Assembly (NCBI GenBank): GCA_027625915.1
Contig: JANTQA010000047.1
Location: forward strand, 11,408,001 to 11,472,000
DNA from: Anaeramoeba flamelloides
Taxonomy: Eukaryota > Metamonada > Anaeramoebidae
Reading direction: 5' to 3'
DNA length: 64,000 nt
Shown here: in pieces, positions 48,424 to 60,608 of the stretch
How positions within the stretch are numbered: the first letter of the stretch is position 1
Layout: the number at the start of each line of letters is the position of its first letter
Notes under the pieces: generated by a model
Seen by the model: the letters and a program-made list of their open reading frames with translations, nothing else
Told to the model about the DNA's origin: nothing
Database searches by the model: none
Program-made: the position numbers and the translations under genes

Positions 48424-49325
48424 CTATGGCAACTTTCTTATTGCTTTTTCATTACAATTTAAGAAAATAATCCTATTTTTGAAAACATTACAAACACACT
48501 TGTAATCAAATTTAATATCAGGACCTGCACTTGGGTGTCCAATGTGATTTTTTGTTTTGGAAAATTGGATGAGACAAAAAACTTTAAAATTTTGACAAAA
48601 AAAAAATAAAATAAAACAAGAAAGAAAAAAAAAGAAAAGGAAAAGAAAAGAAAAGAAAAGAAAAGAAAAGAAAAGAAAAGAAAAGAAAAGAAAAGGAAAG
48701 GAAAAAAAAAAAAAAAATAAACTGTACCATTTTGGTGAAAGCACGATTCCAAAACAAGTGTTTCTTTGATCTCGAGAAAGCTTTGAAGTTCTTGTAAAAG
48801 TATTCCGATAGTTTCTTCAGAATGGAAATAACAAACGATTAAATTGCTGCTTGAATTATCATTTTTCACATTTTGAAGTAATTGTTGAGGTAGCTCAAGA
48901 ATGAGAGAAATTTCGCCCATCCTTGACTTGGGCTTTTCAACCCTTTTTAATTGCTTTTTATGATCACATTTCAAAAAGCTAAAACGCTTTTTTCTGAAAC
49001 CCTTCATTGGACGATCATCTTTGGTCAAAAATAAACAATATTCAATTTCCGGAACACCAACATAGACTAGCCAGTCCAAGGGTGTTTCGGACAAATCTAA
49101 TCTCCAGCTGAGAAATTTGGATCGAATATAAAGCCCTAAATTACGGATCTTTTTTTGTTGCAGTTTTAATTTAAAAGAGCTTTGCTCTAAAATTTCATTT
49201 ACAGCAACATTCCTTGGTAAGAAGAGTGATCTATAAGAATCGTCTGGGAAGTATATTCGTGCAATCATCTTATCACCATGAATTTGTGATTGGAGAAATT
49301 CAGTTGGAATCTTCCAGGCTGCCAT
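48424..49325 (-). CDS. Unrecognised 232-residue protein, possibly with a Ras-association-like fold
   Basis: Exons are 49325-48728 and 48524-48424. The GTACAG donor and GTGCAG acceptor agree in phase 1 and give FHQNG-PDIKFDYK. ATG at 49325 is the first in the frame (MAAWKIPTEFL); the stop is TAG. Residues about 18-85 (ARIYFPDDSYRSLFLP, NVAVNEILEQ, LGLYIRS, LSETPLD) have the beta-beta-alpha-beta order and spacing of ubiquitin-like RA/RBD modules. A second strand-helix unit follows (LIVCYFHSEETIGILLQELQ). Domain identity is inference from pattern only. The intron contains an (AAAAG)n run. If correct, it would bind a small GTPase; no partner is evident nearby. Confidence 0.55.
48639..48700. repeat. 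(AAAAG)n microsatellite in an intron
   Basis: About twelve pentamer units with a few AAAGG variants, inside the intron of the 48424-49325 gene. Confidence 0.9.
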
Positions 49326-49720
49326 TTCAGAATTATTATTCAATTTCGAAAAAGAGAGCTTGAAAACAAAAAAAAGACAGAAAAATAAATAATTTTCCTT
49401 TGTAGCAATCTATATTCTCCAAGGGTTCTCAAACTCCTATGTGGTTAGGTTATTAGTTTTTAATTGATTGTATTTAAAATTTAAAATAAGAAACTTCTAC
49501 AATTGCGAAATAAATAATTTAGACAGACTCACATAAAGTTGACAAATATTCAAGATTTTTCTCTGAATGTCGAGTTTAATCCTGAAATTTTATGACAAAG
49601 TATAAATTTTGTTTATTTCGTGAGTTAATTGTTTTCGAAGCTCTCTTATATTTTGAGAATAAGATAATAATTTTACCTACTTTTTTTATTTTTAGTCTTC
49701 AAATTACTTTGAGAAATTAA

Positions 49721-50194
49721 GGACTGAAGTTCTAAATGGATAATCCAGATACATTGATTAAAAATTCTATTTCATCTTGTTTAAGACTCTTACAATCCTT
49801 TATATACAGACTAAAACAAATTTTTTGTCAAATAAAGGAGTTTTTTTTTTGTTTTTCACACTATTTCTTAATGTCCACTTGACACAGGTTTGAATTATGA
49901 AGAGTAGTATTGAATGGGGGAAATTGATCAATTTTAATGAATTATGAATATTTTTACACCAGTAACTGACTATGATTAGTAACGATATTGAATTAGTATC
50001 AGGTAGGTGTATTTCAAACCACTTGGTAAGTACGGGTTTTAAAGTAGAGTAAAAAATTTATACCAAAAAAAACTTATTTTTTTTTGACCAAAAATTTATT
50101 TTTGTCTGTATATAAAGGATTGTAAGAGTCTTAAACAAGATGAAATAGAATTTTTAATGATTGTATCTGGATTACCCATTTAGAACTTCCATCC
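49721..50194. mobile_element. Palindromic element with ~120-bp arms (R13b)
   Basis: Left TTAA at 49717-49720; on the right the same position reads TCAA. Arms such as 'atcttgtttaagactcttac' are near-perfect mirrors. The ~230-bp core resembles that of 20413-20916 ('agagtagtattgaatt', 'gtaactgact', 'taggtgtattt', 'aagtagagt.aaaa') although the arms are unrelated. It is non-coding. Confidence 0.7.
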
Positions 50195-50198
50195 TCAA

Positions 50199-51244
50199 AT
50201 AAAAATCTGTTTGTTAAATACAACACAAGTATGAAAATATTCTTGGATGTTAAGTACACTTGTGTTTAATTGAAAATACCAAACCAGAGTAACAATAAAG
50301 TATCAAAAAATGAAAATAAATTTTTAGGTTCATTCCGCAATAAAATAAATTGGCTTCTTCTGTTACCACCAAAGACCTAGAAACAAATACCACTAATCGA
50401 AATTTAAACTTGTGATATTTTATTAAAAAATATTTTAGTTTTCTTTAGTTCTTGACTCTCCAAAAAGTTAAACAACAATTTTTTTTTTAATTGTACCACT
50501 TAATCAAAAAATAATTTATAAGATTTTATAAACCTGTTGTAAAAGTGTTAAAAATGTTCAAAATGTTATAAAATTTTATAATAACAGCCTTTATAATATT
50601 TATGTTTGGTATAAAATATGTTATAAAAATTGTAAACAGTTATATACTTGTTATAAGAATAATTTTTGAAAAAAAAAATATTGAAAAAATAATAATATAA
50701 AATGAAATTTTGTTATAAAACTGTTATATAACCCATTTTCAAATTAAAAGGCTCCAGAGATGATGAGTTAATTACATATGTTTAAAGGGGTTGAATTATT
50801 ATTAGTAGAAAAAAAAAATCTTTTTGGAATTTTAAAATTGAAACCATTTTTTGACTTTTTTACACATTTTTTTTTTATTTTTTTCGATTTTTTTTTGATA
50901 TAAGTAATCCATTTGAAATTTTTTATTTTTTTACATCAGGAAGATAGTCAACAAGTAAAATAAAATGCCACCAAAGAAAGTTGAGATAAGAAAAAAAGAT
51001 AAGCCCTTTAATATTTCCCTAAAAGTAGATTATACAATTCAAATTTACCTTTTATTCGATAATTTTATTTTCCATTTGAATAATAATAATAATCTGATAT
51101 TCATTACAACTTTTAATGGAAAAAATTTCAGCAAAATTTCAAGTATACAAAAAAAAACATCTAAATTACCCCACAATATCAATAATAAAAAAAAATTTCA
51201 AATCAACTTTTTCTAAAATAAGAATTAAAATAAATTAAGGATTA
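50199..51244. other. Gene-free stretch with R11 relative
   Basis: About 50505-50745 is rich in 'gttataaaa' repeats and resembles the R11 element at 44402-44662. An 83-codon frame at 50965-51216 starts MPPKKVEIRKKDKPFN and looks natural at first but turns into Asn/Lys/Phe filler; not called. Confidence 0.4.
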
Positions 51245-51790
51245 TAAACCCGAATTCAAAATTTTTAACACACAAAAATTCAATTTGTGAAAAAAAAAAC
51301 TTATTTTATCAATTCAAGAAGAAATACCAAATTAGAACCATTCACTAATTGAAATGTTAACAATTGTTTATAAATTACAATACTCACAAAACAATAAATA
51401 AATAATTATCAATACAAATAAATCTAGGGTGTGTCAAAAATTTTGGAGAGAGCAAAACAAAAAAATACATTAGTAAATTTGTTGAAATTCTATTAGGAAT
51501 ATTGATCGATCAAATGGTTAGATACTACCAACTAATTTTATATGAGTTCTTCCATTTATACAATTCGACTTTAACATAATATCGATCGTTGAAAAAAATT
51601 TTTGATCCAACGAAACAAATTACGTAATTCAAACAATGAAATGAAAACAAAAACTAAAAGATGAAAAAATGATTTTCATAACTTACAAAAATCAAAATTT
51701 TCTCAAATTTGAATGAAATTGTATTATTACGATTGTTTGGAACGTTTTATCTGTGTGGAAAATTTTGAATTTTAGTTTAATTCTTAGAGA
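51245..51790 (+). repeat. Dispersed repeat R6, copy 5
   Basis: It is close to 24835-25380, including 'gaagaaataccaaattagaa', 'tgaaattgtattatta' and 'gtgtggaaaattttgaattt'. Non-coding. Confidence 0.6.
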
Positions 51791-52189
51791 ATAAAACACC
51801 CTTACTCATGTAAGGTGTGAGAACTTCTTCTTTTGGAACTTAGCTGATCTTGAACTTAGTTTGATCGTTAATAGTGATTAAAAAATGAGATTTTTTAGTA
51901 TTTATTGTTTTTTTTTTTCAAAATCCCAATTGAAGAGTATAATATTAATAGATTGGTAGTTAAGAATATATTATTATTTTTTTTAGTTTTTTAAATGGAT
52001 ATTTATTTAATTAACTTGTTGTTATATTTGGGATTTTAAAAAAATATTTATTCTTAAATTGAGTAAAAACTTTATGAAAATTTCAATTAACAAAAAAAAA
52101 AATTCATTTTTTTTATTAAATATCAACCTACCTATTAACCAGAATCATAAATTCAAATTTCAGAAGAAAAAAAAATAAATTCTTTTTTT

Positions 52190-52560
52190 AAGGTACTATT
52201 ACTGTTGTCGAAAAAAAGTGATACCCTATTTTGTATGAGAAAGATTACCGATTACGAAAAGTAAAATCAATAAAAAGAAGAAACCTATTAACTTCAAATA
52301 ATAATTCATTGTATTATTTTCAATCAAACCAATAAAAATCGTTTAATTCTTGTTTTTTATCAAAATTATTGATGTGGTTTTGGAAATCTCAAAAATAATT
52401 ATATTTTTTCAACAAATTTTGAATAATTGTTCAACCAAAGAAAAACCCATCCCAAAAGATAGTATTAAAAAAACCGATTTTTGTTTTGAAAACTTCATTT
52501 TTTTTTATTTATTTATTTATTCTTTTTTTAATTGATCTTACTTTTCATTTTCAGTAAGGT
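52190..52560 (+). repeat. Dispersed repeat R9, copy 2
   Basis: Homologue of 37990-38460. It is flanked by unrelated DNA on both sides. Non-coding. Confidence 0.55.
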
Positions 52561-53022
52561 TCACAATTAAGAATCTTGTATAACTTTTATTCCACAATAT
52601 TTAGAACCAATATTCAAACTGGCAAATTGATAAAAATATCTGAAAATTTTCCCTTGATTTTCCATTTTACAAATTTTGTTTTATACATGGCTTGAAGAAA
52701 GTATTTTATTCTTTTTAATGTTAAAAAACTTTGTTAAATTGGTTTTTTTTCAAAAATTCTTTTTCTTCAGTTGTTTTCAAAGTTGAGATCTAAAATTACA
52801 AAATTGGAAATTGAACTAAAAAATTGTATTAAATATATTTGAATTTATCAGTCTTCAATACAAATTAGAGGATTCAGGAGACAAAGACTAAAAATGAACA
52901 AGTAATTACACCTAAAAAGATAATATTTTTTCATTCTTCCCAAATTGTAAACCTTAAAGAGACTTCAACATAAAAAAAAAACATTTAAATGATACTAAAA
53001 AAAATAAGAAAATTGATTTTAA

Positions 53023-53954
53023 GGGACTAGTCTATATTAAATTTTTTTAGGTAAATTTAATAGAGATTTAGAATTTTTTTTGCCAATTACTTAGATTTCA
53101 AATAAAAGTGAAAAACTTCTTAGTATAGTAATGAAATCTTGCTAAATGACATTCATTAAATTTAGTTATTGTTTTTATAGAAATAAAAAATTTTTACATT
53201 TTTTCACTTTTTTGAAAGTTGCTTTTTTTCAACTTTTCGCAAAATACAAAAAATAAAAAAAAATATGAACAAGAAAGCAAAACCTTGTTATGTTTGTGTA
53301 AGACCTACAAAAAATAGTTTGAAAAATAAACCTGAAAGGGTTTTTTTGGATCTGCATGAAAACATAGTTTGATTCGAAAAAAATATACAATATATACTTT
53401 ACTCTTAATAAAAGATTTTCTTTCTTTTCTTGTACCATTATTTTTTTTGATGAATCTACTTTTTCAGTTTACACTCTTTTGTTTTTGTTGAATTTGAAGT
53501 TTTTTTAAGTGTTCCCAAATTACCATCCCAAAACTTTTTGTCAGAGTCAAAAAAAATCAAAGAAAAGAATAAGAACTATTTTTGAAAAAAGTAATTATTG
53601 TTAAAACAAATTGAGTTCTTTATACATTCAAGTTGGATGAATAGAAGTGAAGGAGAAAATATTCACCAGTTTTAAATTATTTTTTCGTTTTTAAAAATGA
53701 GAATAAATATTATTTTTGAAGAAAATAATTAAATCCAAAATTAATCAAAAAATTCTCATCCATTAAAGATCTTTTTTCAAAAAAAAATTTTTAAAAGTCA
53801 CTTTTTTTGAAAGAAATTGTAAAATTTTAAAAAAACAAGAACTAAAAGTTCTAACATTGAAAAAACCCGTCTATTTTCAATTTTAAACATATTTCAAGAT
53901 AAGGATTCCTTATTTAGTTATTGGTCAAAAAAAAAATTAATATAGACTAGTCCC
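53023..53954. mobile_element. TTAA-flanked element with GGGACTAGT ends (R4 relative)
   Basis: TTAA lies at 53019-53022 and 53955-53958. The inverted termini are GGGACTAGTCTATATTAA and mirror, about 23 bp. It is 932 bp long. It shares the first nine bases of its terminus with the tandem elements at 3206-5636 but the interior differs. No transposase frame. Confidence 0.75.
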
Positions 53955-54078
53955 TTAAAAAATTTGTGTAAAAAAAAATTTTAAAATTCAATACACATTG
54001 AGACAAAACAACTCTAACTCTCAATAAAAAAGCACCACAAATTAAGTGAAATAGCTTCTCTTTTTCTCAAGATATTAA

Positions 54079-56373
54079 ATGTTTGAAATGAATATTCGAA
54101 ATCATTTTTTCATTTTTTCTTATTTTGGGATGACAACAAAAATCTTGAAAGAAGAAGGAAAACAAGAAACAACTAACATTAAAAAGATCAAAAAGTTACT
54201 TGAAGAGTCCTTTTATATTGTCGAAGAACTTGAACAAAAACTTGAAAAGGAACCGTGGGAATATTTAGTGATTAATGAACAAATCATTTTAGGAATTGTT
54301 TTTCTTTATAAGACTTTTCAATCTGGGCAGAACAAAGTTTTAATTGAACAAGATCCAAATATTGTGAAATCAACAAAGCAATTAATAGGTTACTTTTCTG
54401 ATTTGAAAGCTCCTAAAGGCGTCAACCTCTTAACAATTGATCGGACAATTTTGGAGGATTCGCTCACAATTTTAAAATATTTTTCAAATAGTATAATAAC
54501 TACCCTTCGTGAAAATTTTGGTATCATAATTCAAAACGAAGAAGAAGAAGAACAACAACAAGAACAAGAAGAAGAAGATGATGATGATGATGAACAGGAA
54601 CAGGAACAGGAACAGGAACAGGAACAGGAACAAGAAGATGAACAAGAACATCAAGAAGAACAAAGCGAAGAAGAAAAAGAAAAATTTCAAGAAAGCAAAG
54701 AAAAACGATTTAATGAACAAGAAGAAAAAAAAAATTCCATTGAAATTCAAAACAATTATTTCCAAAACGAAGAAGATCAAGAAGGAACCAACAAAGTAAG
54801 CAAACACGAAACAAGGAAATCGAACGATAGTATTCAAAACGATTTTCCGAAAAATAACCAAAACAAATCTTTTAACAAACCACATACTTTACAAACACCA
54901 CAAAAGCTTCTCTCCACACAAAGGATTTCTTTTCTTTCCAAAACTTTACTTGAAGAACTGAATAGTTATTCTAAATCAAAGTTGTCTCGAAATACAAACA
55001 ACCAAGAGAAAATCCCATTACCAAACCAGCTTGTAATCAAACTTTCAATCTCCCTCGAAGAAAGGCTAAATATAATAACTCAAACCACTCAGCAACTATA
55101 TCTCTATTTGACAACCTTTTCAATCAGCAACTCTTCGTTTTCCGTTAATAAACAGCAAGAAATATTCTTGCAAAAGCTCTTGTATCTTGTAAATAATTCA
55201 AAAAACTTGAACCAGTTTCGAAAGAAATTTTTTGGAGAAAATTATCAAGAAAATGTTTCAATAATCGAGCATGTAATTTTGGTTTCAAAAAAACTAGATC
55301 CTAAAAAAAAGCGTTATCAATCAAGGAGGCAAATTAAAAGATTTGAGCAATATCTTTATTATACAGAAAAACTCATGCTACAAGCCCAATCCATTTTAAA
55401 GCAACTAAAAAAATTAGTCAATCAATCTAACCACAATTCCCAAAATAATGATAACTCAGAGCATAACATTCAGGGAAATAATAATAGTGATCAACAAAAA
55501 ATTAAAAAAAAAAAAAATGGAGAAGAATTTGAAGAAAATAATGAAATTTTAAACCATCAAGAAAAAAAAATTAAGCAATATGAATACCAAGGTGTATTAA
55601 ATCAAAAAAGAAATTCTGCCCGTAATGGCGATCGTAATAAATTAACGAATGATAATAAAATCTTGCAATCAAAAAAAAATTATCTCAGGAATGTTGATTT
55701 AGAACTTGAGAATTTATTAAAATCGTCCGATTCAAATTCTAATCAGGGTTCTCAAGATTCGAGTCGAAGAAATCAAAATTCATTTAGTCATGATCCAATA
55801 TCATTTCAGAATAAAATAATTGAAAATGAAGAAAATTCAAACCATAAAAATGAATATGAAATAGATGAAAATGAAGACAATGAACATGGAAATGATTTTG
55901 AAAATGATTCTGAAAATGAAAGAAATGAATATGAATACAAATATTACAATGGCAATGAAAACGAAGAAAATTTAAACTTTGTAAATGAAAATGAAATAAA
56001 AAAAAATCACGAAAGCAAAGAAAAGACAAATGGAAATTATAATGAAAATGGAAATAAAAATGATGATCAAGAAAAAAATAATTTGATACAGATGGATAAT
56101 GAAGAATATTACAAAGTATTAAGCGGGAAATTTGAAAGTAAAAAAAATGAAGGAATTGAAAAATTGAAAATTGAATATGACTTTGTTCAAAAAAAAAAAA
56201 TTTATTCAATCATAAAAAAAAATAAATTAGAAAGCGACAAAAGAATTCACCAAATTCAAAATTTATTAGAATCCGAAATACAGAATAATAAAAATTTACA
56301 AGAAAAAATTCTTAAATTGGAAAGCCAATTTTCGTTATCAAAAATTAACAAAGATAAAGATCAACAAAATTGA
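54079..56373 (+). CDS. Glu/Gln/Asn-rich coiled-coil protein, unknown
   Basis: A single frame of 764 codons from ATG at 54079. A second ATG at 54130 (MTTKILKEEG, 747 residues) may be the true start, since the first 17 residues are Phe-rich and look like leader DNA. Residues about 20-150 are a compact helical region (ELEQKLEKEPWEYLVINEQ). A Glu/Gln/Asp tract follows, with an (EQ)n run from a GAACAG repeat at 54594-54631. A second helical region follows (about 310-450), then an Asn/Glu-rich stretch and a C-terminal coiled coil (LESEIQNNKNLQEKILKLES). No family is recognised; the architecture suggests a scaffold or cytoskeletal linker, which is only inference. Stop is TGA. Confidence 0.75.
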   Translation: MFEMNIRNHFFIFSYFGMTTKILKEEGKQETTNIKKIKKLLEESFYIVEELEQKLEKEPWEYLVINEQIILGIVFLYKTFQSGQNKVLIEQDPNIVKSTKQLIGYFSDLKAPKGVNLLTIDRTILEDSLTILKYFSNSIITTLRENFGIIIQNEEEEEQQQEQEEEDDDDDEQEQEQEQEQEQEQEDEQEHQEEQSEEEKEKFQESKEKRFNEQEEKKNSIEIQNNYFQNEEDQEGTNKVSKHETRKSNDSIQNDFPKNNQNKSFNKPHTLQTPQKLLSTQRISFLSKTLLEELNSYSKSKLSRNTNNQEKIPLPNQLVIKLSISLEERLNIITQTTQQLYLYLTTFSISNSSFSVNKQQEIFLQKLLYLVNNSKNLNQFRKKFFGENYQENVSIIEHVILVSKKLDPKKKRYQSRRQIKRFEQYLYYTEKLMLQAQSILKQLKKLVNQSNHNSQNNDNSEHNIQGNNNSDQQKIKKKKNGEEFEENNEILNHQEKKIKQYEYQGVLNQKRNSARNGDRNKLTNDNKILQSKKNYLRNVDLELENLLKSSDSNSNQGSQDSSRRNQNSFSHDPISFQNKIIENEENSNHKNEYEIDENEDNEHGNDFENDSENERNEYEYKYYNGNENEENLNFVNENEIKKNHESKEKTNGNYNENGNKNDDQEKNNLIQMDNEEYYKVLSGKFESKKNEGIEKLKIEYDFVQKKKIYSIIKKNKLESDKRIHQIQNLLESEIQNNKNLQEKILKLESQFSLSKINKDKDQQN

Positions 56374-56939
56374 TAATTTTCAAGAATTTAATCATCACTT
56401 TTATTAATAATAAGAAAGATATTATTAAGATTTACATGATGAAACTTTAAGATAAATAGATAAATAAATAAATAATAATATTAATAATAATAATATTAAT
56501 AATAATAAAATTAAAGATAATAATGAGTAAATTCGGCATTTGGTTAATGTGGATAATGCGATTTGTTAATATTTCTTTATTCACGATTACCAAAAAAAAA
56601 AAATTGAATGAAGGTATTAAAATTTTTTTGAATTGGGATCATTAAAAAATAAAATATTATTTTTATTAAGGTAAATAAGTTAAATCTAAAGAATATAGTT
56701 TGGTTTAAACCTTTTTATTTTTTTTTTTATTTTTTATTTTTTATTTTTCGCTTGAATGGGCAAGTAGTGGATTTGATTATATATATAAAGAGATTTTTTA
56801 CTCTAAATCAAATGAAGCTTTTCAAATAATAAAGATTAATTCATTTATATCTAATATTAAAAAGGTGTTTGTCCCAAATATAAATAAAAACACTATAAAA
56901 AATAGTGAAAACAAGAAAAGAAAAAAAACAGTTTTATTT
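56374..56939. other. Gene-free stretch
   Basis: The 3' flank of the coiled-coil gene with an ATT/AAT-rich run at 56460-56530. Nothing else is supported. Confidence 0.4.
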
Positions 56940-57480
56940 ATTATTAATATTAAAGAAGTTTAAATTACACTCTAGATTTACTTTTTTTTAAATTTCTAAA
57001 AAGAAAAAACAAGTCTAAAATTCAAGATTCCATGATTATTCATGGAGAAGGACTAGTCCAAATGTTCTTTATGTTTAAAAAGCAAAAGCAAAAAAAGCAA
57101 AAATAAAAAATTTACAAAAAAGAAAAAAGTCTAAAAAAAATTTAATTTAAAAAAGAGTTTATAAAAAGTAATTGGTAAAAAATCAAAAAAAAAAAAACAA
57201 TCCTTAATTTGGAACACTTAAATCACAGTTATGATACTTTTTGTTAATTTAATTTCATTTGATAATTGATCATGGAATGTTCATTAAGGCATAGTTATTT
57301 AATTGTTGTAATTTCTTTTTTGTTTTTGCTCTAGTTTGCTTTAAAAACTTTATATTTTTTGGATTTTTCGTTTTCATTTTCAAGTTACCCTTCATCTTGT
57401 ATAAATATCAAAGTATTAACAAGTAACTAACTGTTATTTTTACTTTGTAAGTCTTTTTCTAGAAAAAAAGAAAATTCATC
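56940..57480 (-). repeat. Dispersed repeat R10, copy 2
   Basis: It is the reverse of 45468-46030. The frame equivalent to that copy is recognisable (GNLKMKTKNPKN, KKKLQQLNN) but contains a stop. Confidence 0.55.
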
Positions 57481-57589
57481 ACGAGAATAAAATTGACAAA
57501 AAAAAAGCAAATATAAATTTATATATCTCCATCTCAGTGACTATAATTATTGATATATATTTATTATTAATCAAAGTTTGTGAAAATTT

Positions 57590-58075
57590 ATATATTTATT
57601 TATTTATTTATTTATTTATAGAAATGGGTAATTAAAGAAAAATCATCAAATAAAAAAAAGAGAAAAAGAAAAATAATTAAAATATATATAAAAAAAATTA
57701 TCATTTTCATGACCAAATAGAAACTATCCACTGTCGTTAGGTTTTCCAAGATTTGATATAATTGAGTAAAGTCCTTTATTTTACCAAAATTATTACTAAT
57801 TCTGGAAAACCGCCGTTAGCTTTTTTTTGATTTGAGAAATAAAAAGAAAATTTCAAAAATTTTCTTTTAATTTCTTAAATTAAAATAAAGCTAGGCACTT
57901 GACGACACGTCCCCAGAATACACATGAGGGGAAAAACCCCGATAGAAAGTTTATCAATTATAGATAAAAATTCATCATTCCGTGATTAATAATTGGTATT
58001 CCATGACTCTCAGAGTGGGGGCATTGGGTGCCTGAATTCATATATATATATATATATTTACTATTTAAAATTTTT
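57590..58075 (+). repeat. Dispersed repeat R2, copy 2 (contains R3)
   Basis: Homologue of 930-1310, with an R3 hairpin at 57737-57811 followed by an extra ~75 bp ('aaatttcaaaaattttc') absent from copy 1. Confidence 0.6.
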
Positions 58076-58496
58076 ATTTGTTTTCACTTTATTTTTATTA
58101 TTTTTTCTTTATTACCTTAAGTTTTCTAACCATAAGAGCTTTGATAAAAATTCCCGACAAACACAGTAAATTTCATAATTTTGATTAGTCATGTTGAAGA
58201 GTTTCTGTGTATTTTTTCTAAGAATAACTTTTTCGTATAATTTCTTATCTAGAATAAAATTTATTTATTTATTTTTTTAATAAAATTTTTCTCTGGTTTA
58301 AAATTTCTCCTATAAATACAAGACAATTAGAATTTTAAGTTTGGATTTCGGATCGATATAATTTTTTTTTTATTTTTAATTTTTAATATATTTTACTTCT
58401 TCTCTTTTTTTATTTTGGTAATTTATATTTATTTACTAGCTTATTTCAATAAATAAGATAATTCCAAAAGCAATTCATTTTTTAAAAACAATTTCC

Positions 58497-58708
58497 TCAT
58501 CTTTTCAATAGAAATTTAATGGAATAATTAAAGAGATATTCGAAAAAAGTGCCAGATACGTTTTCAATCCCATTAATCAACTCAATTTTGTTAATATACA
58601 ATATAACACTATTTGAATTTACTATCTGTTGCTTTGCAGAAATATGTTTGATAAAATTATTTAAAGAATTTGGTAAAATCAAGAGATTTAAATTTTTAGG
58701 AAATCCAT
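58497..58708 (-). pseudogene. Leucine-rich-repeat-like exon fragment
   Basis: After a TTTTTACAG acceptor the frame reads GFPKNLNLLILPNSLNNFIK and continues to TGA after 70 codons. The PxNLxxLxLPxSL pattern is that of LRR/FNIP-type repeats. Only about one repeat is seen and no upstream exon was found, so it may be a gene relic. Confidence 0.3.
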
Positions 58709-58974
58709 CTGTAAAAAGTTAAATTCTAAGTAAAACAGTAAAAATCAAATAAATTTCAATTAATTTAAAATATTTTCACGAAAATTATTCTAAATAATCA
58801 AAATTTGAGAATACAAACCTTACTCAAATTTGAAATACTGACCCTTGAAAAATAGATTGAAAATATTTTTTCTTCAGATTTTATGGACGTAGAGTCACCA
58901 TAGATATATATGAATAAATAATATAAACCCCATTTTAAAAACTGCAACTCTTACTGAAATAATAAATTGAAAAT

Positions 58975-59330
58975 ATATAATAATCCTTTTGTATTCAAGA
59001 ACAAATAATAATTAAATCTGATTTTTAATTCACTTTTAAATAATTCTAAATATATATAAGTCTGATATTTCAAAAATTAAAAATAATAAAACCAAAAAGA
59101 AAAAAAAGTTAGTCAAAATTTTTGAAAGAAGCATTACCAATTTTTTATTACTGAACTTTCTCTGAATAAAAATTTTAACATTATTTTTTGACTATTATTT
59201 ATATTTCTTTTATAGACATTGAATAGCCTCGATTTCCTTCATTGTTATCTATATTTTCAAAGATCTTTTTTTTCCTCGCTTGATCCTTTGCCAAAAAAAT
59301 GTATATAAACTAAAAAAAAGAAAAATAAAT
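58975..59330 (+). repeat. Dispersed repeat R1, copy 3
   Basis: Aligns with 361-700, including 'tttttaattcacttttaaa' and 'gacattgaatagcctc'. Non-coding. Confidence 0.55.
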
Positions 59331-60608
59331 CAAAAAAAAAAAATAATGATCAATTTTATTTATTTATTAAAAAGGAAATGAATGAGTAGCTTTGAATTGC
59401 CCCAAGTTTTATAATAATTAAATTATAGACTTATTTTTTATTTTAAAGTCAAATACAAACTAACTAAACCATTTTGGGAATTTATACAAAAACTTCAAAA
59501 TGACCTTTGGAAAAATATAATACTCTAATTACAGTCTTAAATTTTTTAAATGCTGAAAAAAAGATAAAAAAAAATTAGGAAAATGAAAAGAATAAAAATT
59601 CGATTTAAATGATTGAAATAACTACATACATTTTTTCAATTAGTTTTAAAATAAGTGGAAAAACATTTTAAAAAATTATATAAAAAGAAAATCATCAAAA
59701 ATTTTATTAATTTCTATCAAGATTTTCACCTTTAAATATTACAAGTGGATGTTAGTCACCCTTTTTTATAAAGTATAATTTCATATTTTCTTTTGTTAAA
59801 AAATACACCTTTAAACGATTATTGTCAAATATATTTAGATGATAGAATATTAATTATTGAAAGTGACTAAAATTTCTTAAATAAAAGATTAAATTCTATC
59901 TCTGAAATTATTATTCAATTTAGATTCAAAATCTCATACAGATAGAATATTTATTTATAATTATTTGGAAAATTTTAACCATTTAGGTATTTATTTTTAT
60001 AAAATTTCACATTAAGTCCATAATATTAACAAAATCTATGAAACATATAAAAACTCAAATATATTATTTAATAATAAATATCTACAAGAGAACTTAAAAT
60101 TAGATTATTTGTATGTTTTATATTCACTAAAATTAATAGAAGAGATGAACATTTTTAATTATAAAAAGAAAAATCAATTATTTAAATTCTTTCATTAATT
60201 CATGAAAATAATAAATTTACATAGTAAACAGAAAGAAAACAGCTCATACTGATAAAAAAACACTTTAAAATTGAAAATATTATAATTTTGATAAATGAAA
60301 AAACTTTTACATTCAAAAATTAATTAAAAAATTTCATCTGCCTTATTTCAAAAATTTGATAAAATTTAACCAATCAAAAAAAAAACAAAAATTAAAAAAA
60401 AATGCATGTTTCGCTAATAAAAAAAAAAACATAAGAAAGGCCCACATCACGAAGATCACTCTTGGTTAATTTTATTCAATCTTGAGATAATATATTTCAA
60501 AATTAATAAAGTTCAAGTTTGTTTGAGAAAAGAATTGTTAAAAGGAAGATTTAAAAGTATTTTGATTTTTTAGAGAAAAAATTATCTCAAAAAAATTTTT
60601 CATTTCAG
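59331..60608. other. Gene-free stretch
   Basis: AT-rich DNA. A short plus frame around 60060-60200 (LKLDYLYVLYSLKLIEEM) is protein-like but isolated. Nothing is called. Confidence 0.4.
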
